From contig JBCCIS010000011.1 of assembly GCA_039028155.1 (NCBI GenBank), forward strand, positions 62,001 to 126,000: DNA of 64,000 nt, given 5' to 3'. This document shows, in pieces, positions 42,938 to 51,057 of the stretch. The notes under the pieces were generated by a model that was given only the letters and a program-made list of their open reading frames with translations, was not told where the DNA came from and searched no databases. Position 1 is the stretch's first letter; every line of letters starts with the position of its first letter. The stretch comes from Pseudomonadota bacterium. GTDB lineage: Bacteria > Pseudomonadota > Alphaproteobacteria > SP197. The position numbers and the translations under genes are program-made.

Positions 42938-45373
42938 ATGGCGCTCGTTTCCGCAACATCCAGCCCCCCGGCCGTTCTGCCGTCAGGCTTCACCGGCTGG
43001 TTCGAGTCAAAGGGCTGGGCGCCCCATCCCCATCAGCTTCAAATGGTCGAGGCGGTCGCCGGCGGCCACTCATGTCTGCTGATCGCGCCAACCGGCGGCG
43101 GTAAGACGCTGGCCGGCTTCCTGCCCAGCCTGATCGATCTGGCCGGCGGCGCGGCAGGCGAAGGGCTGCACACGCTCTATGTCTCGCCCTTGAAGGCGCT
43201 TACGGTCGACGTCAAACGCAACCTCGAAACACCCGTCGCGGACATGGGCCTGCCGATCCGGCTGGAGGCGCGCACCGGCGATACGCCGTCGTCGCGTCGT
43301 CAGCGCCAGCGCCGCGATCCCCCGGACATCCTGCTGACGACGCCGGAATCGCTCGCCCTGCTGATTTCCTATGAAGACGCGCCGCGCCTGTTCGGCAACC
43401 TGCGTTTCGTCGTTATCGACGAACTTCATGCGCTCGCCGGCACCAAACGCGGCGACCAACTCGCCCTCGGGCTGTCCCGCCTGGCGGCGCTGTCGCCCGG
43501 GCACCGGCGTGTCGGGTTGTCGGCCACGGTCGCCGAACCTCAGAAGCTCGAGGGTTATCTTGGTTCGGGCGACAACGTGAAGCGCATCCAGGTATCCGGT
43601 GGCGCCAAGCCCGATATCGGCATCCTGGTGTCCGGCGCGCGGGTGCCGTGGGCCGGCCATACGGCGCGCCATGCCTTCCCCGAGATCTACGAGATCCTGA
43701 AGAGCGTTGAGACGGCGCTGATCTTCGTCAACACGCGCAGCCAGGCCGAGATCATCTTCCAGGAGCTCTGGCGCCTCAACGACGACAACCTGCCGATCGC
43801 GCTTCATCATGGCTCACTCTCGGTGGAGAACCGCCGCAAGGTCGAGGCGGCGATGACACGCGGCACGCTGCGCGCTGTCGTCTGCACCTCGACACTTGAT
43901 CTGGGCGTCGACTGGGGTTCGGTCGATCTGGTTATCCAAGTTGGTGCGCCGAAGGGCATCTCGCGCATGCTGCAGCGCATCGGCCGCGCCAATCATCGGC
44001 TCGACCTGCCGAGCCAGGCGTTGATGGTGCCGGCCAACCGCTTCGAACTTCTGGAATGCCAGGCGGCGCTCGAAGCCATCGGCGACGGTGTCATCGATGG
44101 CGCGCCGCGCGACGATGGCGGGCTCGACGTGCTGGCCCAGCACATTCTGGCGGTCGCGTGCAGCGGACCATTCGACCCCGATGCTCTCTATGAAGAGATC
44201 ATCGCCGTGCCGCCCTATGCGCGCATCGACCGCGCGCTGTTCGACCGTGTTCTCGACTACGTCGCGACCGGCGGTTACGCGCTGCGCGCCTACGACAAGT
44301 ACAAGCGCCTTTACCCGACAGAGGACGGGCGGCTGCGCATCGCCAACCCGCGCATGGTCCAGCAGTTCCGCATGAATGTCGGCACCATCGTCGAGGACCC
44401 GGTCCTAAAGGTGAAGCGCAAGCGCGGTCGCGAGATCGGCGAGATCGAAGAGCGGTTCATCCTGGGGCTGGAGCCCGGCGACACCTTCGCCTTCGCCGGT
44501 CAGATCTGGAGCCTGGAAGGCATCCGCGACATGGTCGTCATCGTCAGCCCCGCCAAGTCCGATCAGCCGCAGGTACCGGTCTATGGCGGCGGCAAGTTTC
44601 CGCCGACCACCAACGTCGCCGAACGGTTGCGCGCCGTCCTGGCCTCCAAAGACCGCCAGCGCGGACTACCCGCCGACGTCCGCAACTGGCTGGACATTCA
44701 GGCCTGGCGCTCGGTCCTGCCCAGGCCGGGTGACCTGCTGGTCGAATCGTTCCCGCGCGGCGGCAAGTTCTACATGGTCTGCTACCCCTTCGAAGGCCGG
44801 CCCGCGCACCAGACACTCGGCATGCTCTTGACCCGTCGCATGGACCGGCGTGGCCTCGGCCCGCTCGGCTTCATGTGCAACGACTACGCTCTCGCGATCT
44901 GGGGCCTGAAGCCGGTCGAAGCGGTTGATGCTCTGTTTGACGAGGACATGCTGGGCGACGATCTCGAGGAGTGGATGGCGGAGTCCAGCCTTCTCAAGCG
45001 CACCTTCCGCAATGTCGGGGTTGTCGCTGGGCTGATCGAACGGCGTCACCCAGGCAAAGAAAAAACCGGCCGGCAGGTGACCTTCAGCTCTGATTTGATC
45101 TATGACGTCTTGCGGCGCTACGAACCCGACCACGTCTTGCTGCAGGCGACATGGGCGGAGGCGGCCGGCGGGTTGCTCGACGTGCGCCGGCTGGGCGACA
45201 TGCTGAAACGGATCAAGGGGCGGATCGTGGTTAAGGAGCTCGAACAGGTGTCGCCGCTCGCCGTTCCCATCATGCTGGAGATCAGTAAGCAGATGGTGCA
45301 GGGCGAGGCGATGGACGACCTGCTTGACGAGGTCGAGGCCGAACTGATCGACGACGCGACCCGGATGTTATGA
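42938..45373 (+). CDS. Ligase-associated Lhr-core DEXH-box helicase
   Basis: An 811-residue superfamily 2 helicase of the Lhr-Core type, a 3'-5' ATP-dependent translocase. Visible motifs: Q-motif region PHPHQLQMVEA, motif I LIAPTGGGKTLAGFLPS, motif Ib TTPESLALL, motif II VIDELHALAGTKRG, motif III GLSATV, motif V VCTSTLDLGVDWG and motif VI QRIGRANHR. The C-terminal half is the winged-helix and beta-barrel Lhr domain. The ATG at 42938 is the first start aligned with the family; the open frame runs much further upstream in the antisense of the exonuclease gene and is not real. It overlaps the phosphoesterase gene by ATGA. Confidence 0.92.
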   Translation: MALVSATSSPPAVLPSGFTGWFESKGWAPHPHQLQMVEAVAGGHSCLLIAPTGGGKTLAGFLPSLIDLAGGAAGEGLHTLYVSPLKALTVDVKRNLETPVADMGLPIRLEARTGDTPSSRRQRQRRDPPDILLTTPESLALLISYEDAPRLFGNLRFVVIDELHALAGTKRGDQLALGLSRLAALSPGHRRVGLSATVAEPQKLEGYLGSGDNVKRIQVSGGAKPDIGILVSGARVPWAGHTARHAFPEIYEILKSVETALIFVNTRSQAEIIFQELWRLNDDNLPIALHHGSLSVENRRKVEAAMTRGTLRAVVCTSTLDLGVDWGSVDLVIQVGAPKGISRMLQRIGRANHRLDLPSQALMVPANRFELLECQAALEAIGDGVIDGAPRDDGGLDVLAQHILAVACSGPFDPDALYEEIIAVPPYARIDRALFDRVLDYVATGGYALRAYDKYKRLYPTEDGRLRIANPRMVQQFRMNVGTIVEDPVLKVKRKRGREIGEIEERFILGLEPGDTFAFAGQIWSLEGIRDMVVIVSPAKSDQPQVPVYGGGKFPPTTNVAERLRAVLASKDRQRGLPADVRNWLDIQAWRSVLPRPGDLLVESFPRGGKFYMVCYPFEGRPAHQTLGMLLTRRMDRRGLGPLGFMCNDYALAIWGLKPVEAVDALFDEDMLGDDLEEWMAESSLLKRTFRNVGVVAGLIERRHPGKEKTGRQVTFSSDLIYDVLRRYEPDHVLLQATWAEAAGGLLDVRRLGDMLKRIKGRIVVKELEQVSPLAVPIMLEISKQMVQGEAMDDLLDEVEAELIDDATRML

Positions 45374-46089
45374 TCGTCAACGGGGTTACGTTGGAGGTCG
45401 ATCTGTCGGGCGCCGTCTACTGGCCGGAGTACGGCGTGCTGGCGGTCGCTGACCTGCATTTTGAGAAAGGCACATCTTACGCGCCGCGCGCCGGCCTCTT
45501 CCTGCCCCCCTATGACAGCCGCGCCACACTCGAAGCGCTCGGCGACGTGATCGCGCGCCGCCAACCCGAGGTCGTGCTGTGCCTGGGCGATAGCTTTCAC
45601 GATACCGATGCCGGTCGACGCCTGGACGACGACGATCGCACAAGCATCCAAAAACTGACGGGATCGCGCGACTGGATCTGGATCGCCGGCAACCACGATC
45701 CCGAACTGCCCGATGACATTGGCGGCAAACGTGTCGAGGAGATTGCGATCGGCCCGCTGCTGTTCCGCCACGAACCCCAGGCCAGCGGCGTCGCCGGCGA
45801 AATCGCGGGCCATTTGCATCCCTGCGCCACCGTCAGGGTGCGGGGCAAATCGCTGCGGCGACGCTGCTTCGCCAGCAATGGCGTCCGCACCGTTCTTCCG
45901 GCGTTCGGCGCCTATACCGGCGGCCTGGATGTCTTCGACGAGGCCTTTGCCGAGCTCTTTCCCGGCGGCTTCGACACCTGGCTGATCGGGCGCGAACGTG
46001 TTCGCAAGATCCCGGCGAGCAGGCTGCGCCAACCCGCGAAATCACAGACCCAAGGAGACGACGATGAGCAACCCGAAGCAGCTGTTTGA
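45370..46089 (+). CDS. pdeM: Ligase-associated DNA damage response phosphoesterase
   Basis: A 239-residue metallophosphoesterase. Dimetal motifs: VADLHFEKGTSY (Asp and His), LGDSFHD (Asp), AGNHDPEL (Asn-His), and later HEPQ and HLHP histidines. This matches PdeM/MPE of the Lhr-ligase-exonuclease module, a manganese-dependent DNA endonuclease. The start overlaps the helicase stop by ATGA. The C-terminal tail is charged, and its last nine codons overlap the start of the SDR gene that follows, with that gene's ribosome site inside the coding sequence. Confidence 0.88.
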   Translation: MIVNGVTLEVDLSGAVYWPEYGVLAVADLHFEKGTSYAPRAGLFLPPYDSRATLEALGDVIARRQPEVVLCLGDSFHDTDAGRRLDDDDRTSIQKLTGSRDWIWIAGNHDPELPDDIGGKRVEEIAIGPLLFRHEPQASGVAGEIAGHLHPCATVRVRGKSLRRRCFASNGVRTVLPAFGAYTGGLDVFDEAFAELFPGGFDTWLIGRERVRKIPASRLRQPAKSQTQGDDDEQPEAAV

Positions 46090-46843
46090 CCTGTCAGGCC
46101 AGGTCGCCATCGTCACCGGCTCGACGCGCGGCATCGGCCGCGCGGCCGCTGAAGCCCTGGCGGCTCACGGCGCGCGCGTCGTGATCTCCAGCCGCAAGGA
46201 GGCGAGCTGTCTGGAGGTCGCCGAGACGCTGACGTCGATGGGTTACGAAGCGATGGCCGTGCCGTGCAATGTCAGCCATGCCGATCAACTGGAGTCGCTG
46301 GTCGAGACGACCCTGGGTGCGTGGGGGCGCATCGACACGCTGGTGTGCAACGCCGCGGCCAACCCGCATTACGGTCCGTTCCTGGATATCCCCGACGACA
46401 TGTACGACAAGACCATGCTGGTCAATGTCCGCAACGTCATGAAGCTGTGCCGTTTGGTGATACCCGGGATGGCCGAGCGTGGCGACGGTTCCATTGTCAT
46501 CGTGTCGTCGACCGGCGCGCTGCACGGCAGCGACTACCTGGGGACCTACTGCCTGACCAAGGCCGCGGACGTGCAGATGGTGAAGAACCTGGCCGTGGCC
46601 CACGGAGCGGATGGCATTCGCGCCAACGCCATTCTACCGGGCCTGGTGAAGACGCACTTCGCCAAGGCGCTTTGGGAAGACCCCGACAGCCTGGCCGCGG
46701 CGGAGAAGGCGACGGCATTGGGCCGTATCGGCGATCCCATCGACCTTGCCGGCATCGCCGTCTACCTTGCTGCGCCGGCCAGCCGATGGACCACCGGTCA
46801 GACCTTCGTCGTCGACGGCGGCTGGGCGATCACGGGCGAATAG
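46064..46843 (+). CDS. Short-chain dehydrogenase/reductase
   Basis: A 259-residue SDR. The NAD(P) motif is IVTGSTRGIGRAAAEAL; CNAAANPHYG takes the place of NNAG; the catalytic Ser is in VIVSSTGALHG and the YxxxK pair in YCLTKAADVQ. The C-terminus WTTGQTFVVDGGWAITGE is typical. The start is the ATG at 46064 with AAGGAG 7 bases upstream, overlapping the pdeM 3' end by 26 bases. The VOC-family gene follows after 14 bases and may function with it. Confidence 0.87.
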   Translation: MSNPKQLFDLSGQVAIVTGSTRGIGRAAAEALAAHGARVVISSRKEASCLEVAETLTSMGYEAMAVPCNVSHADQLESLVETTLGAWGRIDTLVCNAAANPHYGPFLDIPDDMYDKTMLVNVRNVMKLCRLVIPGMAERGDGSIVIVSSTGALHGSDYLGTYCLTKAADVQMVKNLAVAHGADGIRANAILPGLVKTHFAKALWEDPDSLAAAEKATALGRIGDPIDLAGIAVYLAAPASRWTTGQTFVVDGGWAITGE

Positions 46844-46857
46844 AGAAGGGGCATCGA

Positions 46858-47295
46858 ATGACTGTCAAAAGCAATCCCGACGACTGGTGGATGTCGACCG
46901 GCGACTACGCCAAACGCATGAAGGGCGTGACGCTGAACCTTCTGGTGCGCGAGGTCGAGCACTGCGTTCCCTTCCATACCGAAGTTCTGGGTGCCAAGGC
47001 CGAGTACGTTTGCGTCGACTTCGCGTCGTTCGCTTACGACGACACCACATGGATGCTGCATGCCGACCACACCTATGACGGCCACCCGCTCTTTCGCAGC
47101 CTGACCGCCGACCTGGACCGCGGCATCGGCTGCGAGATCCGTGTCCACGGCCGCGATCCAGACGAAGCCTGCGCCGCGGCCGATCGTCTGGGTTACAAGG
47201 TGCTCGAACCCGCGACGACGAAAGGCCACGGCACGCGCGAAGCCTTCATCTACGACCCCGAGGGTTACCTGTGGTGCGTCGACGTCGTGACCTGA
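46858..47295 (+). CDS. VOC-family (glyoxalase/dioxygenase fold) protein
   Basis: A 145-residue single VOC-fold protein, with VTLNLLVREVEHCVPFHTEVLGAKA as the first beta-alpha unit (split family text) and EAFIYDPEGYLWCVDV at the C-terminus carrying the terminal Glu/Tyr pattern. His and Glu residues could bind a metal as in glyoxalase I. No specific reaction can be named. It follows the SDR gene by 14 bases with the site GAGAAGGGG upstream of the ATG, so the two are probably co-transcribed. Confidence 0.78.
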   Translation: MTVKSNPDDWWMSTGDYAKRMKGVTLNLLVREVEHCVPFHTEVLGAKAEYVCVDFASFAYDDTTWMLHADHTYDGHPLFRSLTADLDRGIGCEIRVHGRDPDEACAAADRLGYKVLEPATTKGHGTREAFIYDPEGYLWCVDVVT

Positions 47296-47403
47296 CAGGC
47301 TTGTCAAATGCGCCGAAGAGCGAAGTCGAAACCAAGTTGTAAATGAGACACCGCGAAGCGTGAAGCCTACACAAAGGTTGACGAAGGTCAGCGCGGCACC
47401 GGC

Positions 47404-47763
47404 TCAAGCCACCGCATATCGATCGATGACCCACAACCACGTGCCGTCATCCTGCCGGCGGGCGACCTCAGCAGTCACACTGCCGTCGGGAAGGTGGGTC
47501 GACGTCAATGCCAGATCTCCGCTGACGACGGCGGGGCTCTGCTCGCCGGCACTGAACTTCTCACCATTCGAGACGGCATCCGCGAACAACGTCCTGATTG
47601 CTTCTCTGCCGACCGCCAACCGCCCGTCACCGGGATCGAGGATGGCATTCGGTTCGTAGAGAGCGACCATGCCCTCGACATCACCTGCCCATTGGCGTGC
47701 GATCAGCAGACGCTCCAGGTCTTGCGGGTCCCGTGCCGGCTCGCGATCACTAGGATCAGTCAT
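47404..47763 (-). CDS. SnoaL/NTF2-like domain protein
   Basis: A 119-residue protein of the NTF2-like/SnoaL-like (DUF4440-type) fold. The pattern LLIARQWAGDVEGMVALYEPNAILD, VGREAIRTLFADAV and LALTSTHLPDGSVTAEVARRQDDGTW is characteristic. Such proteins are small ligand-binding domains or isomerases; no function is inferred. The gene lies on the minus strand 14 bases after the GST gene and is convergent with the VOC gene across a 108-base gap with no clear terminator. Confidence 0.75.
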   Translation of the reverse strand: MTDPSDREPARDPQDLERLLIARQWAGDVEGMVALYEPNAILDPGDGRLAVGREAIRTLFADAVSNGEKFSAGEQSPAVVSGDLALTSTHLPDGSVTAEVARRQDDGTWLWVIDRYAVA

Positions 47764-47777
47764 TCAACCAAACTCAC

Positions 47778-48428
47778 TCAATCTGGATAGGCTGTTGCCT
47801 TCGCCGCATCACGTGCGGCCATGGTCGCGGTCCACGCCGACAGCTTGCCGCAGCCGCTGATGAGGTCACGGCCTTGGGGTGCCCGTTGGAAGTAGTCGAA
47901 GATCGGCCAAGCGTGAACATCGGCCAGGCTGACGTTGTCACCGGCAAGGTACGCCGATCGCTTTAGCTGACCATCCAGTATCGCCGTGACGATCGCCGCG
48001 GTTTTCATGCCGGCATCGACAAGCGCCGCATCGGTCTCGCCACCTTCCTGCGGTTTGGCGACCACCTCGACGAAAACATCCCAGACCAGGGCGCGATAGG
48101 CATAGCTGTCCAGAACGCCGATCGTCTGGGCCATCAACGCGCGGGTCGCAAGATCGCTCGGCGTCAGCGTGGGTCCGTCAATCGCTTCATCGACATAGCG
48201 GCAGATCGCGGCGGTCTCGTGGAGGTTGACGTCTCCGTGTTGAAACGCCGGGATGCGCGCGAAAGGATGGCGGTCCAGGTAGCCGTCCGGCGGGCCGTCC
48301 TCTGCGAAGATATCGATTTCTTCCAGGCGATAGTCGACGCCTTTTTCGGCGAGCGCCATCCGCGCGATGCGCGTGTAGACGCTATAGGTCGCGCCGAAGA
48401 CGACGGGTCTGGGGTCAGAATCTGCCAC
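47778..48428 (-). CDS. Glutathione S-transferase family protein
   Basis: A 216-residue GST. The N-terminal domain runs VFGATYSVYTRIARMALAEKGVDY, with ARIPAFQHGDVNLHETAAICRYV supplying the cis-proline and Glu-Thr pair for glutathione. The C-terminal helical part has SLADVHAWPIFDYF. It sits between the SnoaL-like gene and the methyltransferase/polyketide synthase genes on the same strand, 51 bases after the former's upstream neighbour. It may belong to either transcript. Confidence 0.87.
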   Translation of the reverse strand: MADSDPRPVVFGATYSVYTRIARMALAEKGVDYRLEEIDIFAEDGPPDGYLDRHPFARIPAFQHGDVNLHETAAICRYVDEAIDGPTLTPSDLATRALMAQTIGVLDSYAYRALVWDVFVEVVAKPQEGGETDAALVDAGMKTAAIVTAILDGQLKRSAYLAGDNVSLADVHAWPIFDYFQRAPQGRDLISGCGKLSAWTATMAARDAAKATAYPD

Positions 48429-48479
48429 GGTGACGTCCTTTGGTGTGTACGGCCAACCTAGCCCCTGCGGTCGGTCCGC

Positions 48480-48968
48480 TCAACGACGACCAAGCGCTTC
48501 ATCTTCGACACGAATGCGCCACCACAACATCGCTGCGTTCAAGACCGTGAACACAAGGGCGATCTGCCAGGCGCCGAAGGCGAGCGGCAGCACCGCGATT
48601 TCAGCGGCGACAATCGCATAGTTCGGATGGCGCATGAAGCGGTAGGGACCACGAACCACGAGCGGCGCATCGGACAGCACAATGATGCGTGTCGACCAGC
48701 GCGGTCCCAGGCTTGCGAGGACCCAGACGCGCGCCGCCTGCAACAAAACAAAAGCGCCAAGCAGCCAGAAGTTCGGCGCGGTCGCCGGGTCGACAAAGAC
48801 GAGCAGCGCGATCAGCCACAGAACATGGAGTGCAACAATCAGCGGGTAGTGGCTGCGACCGGCTTCATGGGCGCCGGCGGCCAGAAGCTGTTTTGTGTTG
48901 CGCGCCGATACGACGAGCTCGGCCAGCCGCTGCAGGACCACAAACGCAACGATAGCGTAGAGCCACAT
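48480..48968 (-). CDS. Membrane isoprenylcysteine carboxyl methyltransferase-family protein
   Basis: A 162-residue membrane protein with about four hydrophobic segments and the ICMT-family C-terminal core: LVVRGPYRFMRHPNYAIVAAEI, with RHPNY as the SAM-binding signature, then a final helix. Its start overlaps the stop of the type III polyketide synthase gene (TGATG). In Bacillus and Streptomyces the same pair makes alkylpyrone or alkylresorcinol methyl ethers (bcsA-bcsB, srs types), so O-methylation of the polyketide product in the membrane is the likely role. Confidence 0.83.
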   Translation of the reverse strand: MWLYAIVAFVVLQRLAELVVSARNTKQLLAAGAHEAGRSHYPLIVALHVLWLIALLVFVDPATAPNFWLLGAFVLLQAARVWVLASLGPRWSTRIIVLSDAPLVVRGPYRFMRHPNYAIVAAEIAVLPLAFGAWQIALVFTVLNAAMLWWRIRVEDEALGRR

Positions 48969-50026
48969 CAGGCCGCGTCGAGGGTTAGGAAACCGGCCGA
49001 AAAACCCGGCCCCAGCGACGACAGGAGACAACGGCCAGGTTTTCCCTGGTCCAGCGCGCGCGCCAGGACAAACAGAACCGTCGCCGCCGACATGTTGCCG
49101 TAGTCGCGCAAGGTCTCACGTGACAGCGCGAGGGCGTCGGGGCCGAGGTCGAGCGCGTCTTCCAACGCCGCGACAACCTTCGCGCCGCCTGGGTGACACA
49201 GGAACGCATCGATGTCGTCGAGGCCGATGGCCTGGTTGCTCAGATAGTCCTCGGTCACCCGGCGAAACTCCTGGCGCACCATCGCGGGGATATCGCGTGA
49301 GAACAGCACGCCGAAACCGTCGTCGACAATGTTCCAGCCCATGATGTCGAGCGATTGCGGCCAGGTGTGCTCGCCCCAATGGGTCATCGCCGCGCCATCG
49401 ATATCCGTCGCAATAACGGCGGCGGCGGCGCCATCGCCGAAGAGGGCCGTGGCGATGAAGTTACTCTTGGAGCGGTCGAGGTGACGGAAGGTCAGGCCAC
49501 ACAGCTCGACACAAAGATAAAGGACGCGAGCTCCGGGGTGGGCGCGGGCCATCGCCGCGGCGCGCGACAGCCCGATCACCCCGCCGGCGCATCCCAAACC
49601 GAAGATCGGCAGCCGCATGACGTCGCGGCGGAACGGCATCGTTTCCATGAGCAGAGCGTCAAGGCTTGGCGTCGCGATGCCGGATGTCGAGACCACCACG
49701 ATGATGTCGATATCGCCGGGCGTCAGTCCAGCCTGGTCCAAGCTCTGGGCAGCGGCCTCCTCAAGCAACGCGACGGCGTTCTCGATGTAGAGCGCATTGC
49801 GTTCGCCGAAGCTGTGCTCGTTTAAATACCATTCCAGCGGCACACAGGAGTATCGCCGCTCTATACCGGCATTCGGGTAGACGGCGAGCATCCGGTCGAG
49901 ATCGCGGAAATCCGCGTGGAAAAGGCGCTCCCCCACCGTTCTCACGTCGTCTTGACTTAACACATGCCGGGGTACGGCGGTCGCCAGTGCGGCCAGCGTT
50001 GGATGAGACGGGTGATCGGTCGGCAT
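48968..50026 (-). CDS. Type III polyketide synthase
   Basis: A 352-residue chalcone-synthase-like enzyme. It elongates an acyl-CoA with malonyl-CoA units and cyclises the chain to pyrones or resorcinols. The catalytic triad is visible: Cys in FGLGCAGGVIG, His in FLCHPGGAKVV and Asn in YGNMSAATVLF. The FGDGAAAAV block is also conserved. The start is the ATG before PTDHPSH with AGGA 7 bases upstream. Translational coupling to the membrane methyltransferase supports an alkylpyrone or alkylresorcinol-type lipid product. The product itself cannot be deduced. Confidence 0.9.
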   Translation of the reverse strand: MPTDHPSHPTLAALATAVPRHVLSQDDVRTVGERLFHADFRDLDRMLAVYPNAGIERRYSCVPLEWYLNEHSFGERNALYIENAVALLEEAAAQSLDQAGLTPGDIDIIVVVSTSGIATPSLDALLMETMPFRRDVMRLPIFGLGCAGGVIGLSRAAAMARAHPGARVLYLCVELCGLTFRHLDRSKSNFIATALFGDGAAAAVIATDIDGAAMTHWGEHTWPQSLDIMGWNIVDDGFGVLFSRDIPAMVRQEFRRVTEDYLSNQAIGLDDIDAFLCHPGGAKVVAALEDALDLGPDALALSRETLRDYGNMSAATVLFVLARALDQGKPGRCLLSSLGPGFSAGFLTLDAA

Positions 50027-50176
50027 CAGGTATCCTGGATAAGAACGGTCTATCACAGTTTACTCGCGGAAACCGGTGATCGGATGACTCAAACCGCGAT
50101 CACATCGTGGTGCGCGCTTGCTTGCGTCGGGCCGGCTTGGTCCCCATAGTGCGCCCGAATCGCCCCGTGGAGACCC

Positions 50177-50893
50177 ATGAGCGACATAAAAGGTACACAC
50201 GACGACCCGCATCCGCCCAAGCGGAGCTTTTGGCTTAGATGCCGTAACTACTTCATCACCGGCATTATCGTCGTCGCGCCGATCACATTGACGATCTATC
50301 TGGTCTCGCTGGTCATCAACCTGATCGACGAGAAGATCGTTCCGCTGATCCCACTTCGCTACAACCCCGAGACCTATCTGCCGTTCGCCGTCCCGGGCAT
50401 CGGCGTCGTCATCATGGTAATCGTGCTGACCCTCATCGGTTGGCTGACCACCGGGCTGGTCGGCCGCACGGTCGTTCGGGTCGGCGAGAACCTGCTCGAT
50501 CGTATGCCGATCGTGCGCAGCATCTATTCGGCGCTGAAGCAGATCTTCGAGACCGTCTTCACCCAGAATTCGCGGGCGTTTCGAGACGTCGTGCTTATCC
50601 CGTACCCGCGGCAAGGCTGCTGGGCGATCGGGTTCGCTACCGGCACGACGAAGGGCGAGGTGCAGGACGCTATCCAGGACGAGGTCGTCAACGTTTTCCT
50701 GCCGACCACGCCGAACCCGACATCCGGCTATCTCCTGTTTCTGCCAAAGACGGACGTCATCTTCCTCAGCATGACCGTCGAGCAGGGTATCAAGCTCGTC
50801 ATCTCCGGTGGCGTCGTGACACCTGAGATGGCCAAGGGCGCGGTCAAAGAACCGGTGCCGGTCAAGGGCGGCAACAGCCAAGCCGCAGACTGA
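50177..50893 (+). CDS. DUF502 family membrane protein
   Basis: A 238-residue protein of DUF502, which in other bacteria is a conserved two-helix inner-membrane protein of unknown function. The first transmembrane segment is YFITGIIVVAPITLTIYLV and the second is PGIGVVIMVIVLTLIGWL. The conserved cytoplasmic part has RMPIVRSIYSALKQIFE and LPTTPNPTSGYLLFLP, both hallmark patterns. The start is an ATG shortly after GGAGACC. It diverges from the polyketide synthase gene. Confidence 0.87.
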   Translation: MSDIKGTHDDPHPPKRSFWLRCRNYFITGIIVVAPITLTIYLVSLVINLIDEKIVPLIPLRYNPETYLPFAVPGIGVVIMVIVLTLIGWLTTGLVGRTVVRVGENLLDRMPIVRSIYSALKQIFETVFTQNSRAFRDVVLIPYPRQGCWAIGFATGTTKGEVQDAIQDEVVNVFLPTTPNPTSGYLLFLPKTDVIFLSMTVEQGIKLVISGGVVTPEMAKGAVKEPVPVKGGNSQAAD

Positions 50894-50912
50894 CACAGGC
50901 GACGCCGGACCT

Positions 50913-50934
50913 GCGTTTCCTGCTTTGGAAACGC
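50913..50934 (+). terminator. Hairpin after the DUF502 gene
   Basis: A perfect 8-bp stem GCGTTTCC (50913-50920) / GGAAACGC (50927-50934) with loop TGCTTT begins 20 bases after the DUF502 stop. No T-tract follows, so it may be a Rho-type or mRNA-stabilising structure rather than an intrinsic terminator. Confidence 0.5.
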
Positions 50935-51019
50935 GCGCGAAGATGTAAACTTTCCAAACACGGGTGCCGAGGCGCTGGCGAAGGTCGCGGCAAGGCGTGC
51001 GCATCGACCAGCGTCCTTG

Positions 51020-51038
51020 GATGATTGAATACATCATC
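51020..51038. promoter_or_regulatory. Candidate operator upstream of a family 5 binding-protein gene
   Basis: Perfect inverted repeat GATGAT (51020-51025) and ATCATC (51033-51038) with a 7-base spacer, 20 bases before the start codon of the binding-protein gene. The size and spacing would suit a dimeric regulator, but six-base arms are weak evidence. Confidence 0.35.
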
Positions 51039-51057
51039 AAGCAGGGAAGGGCAGGTC

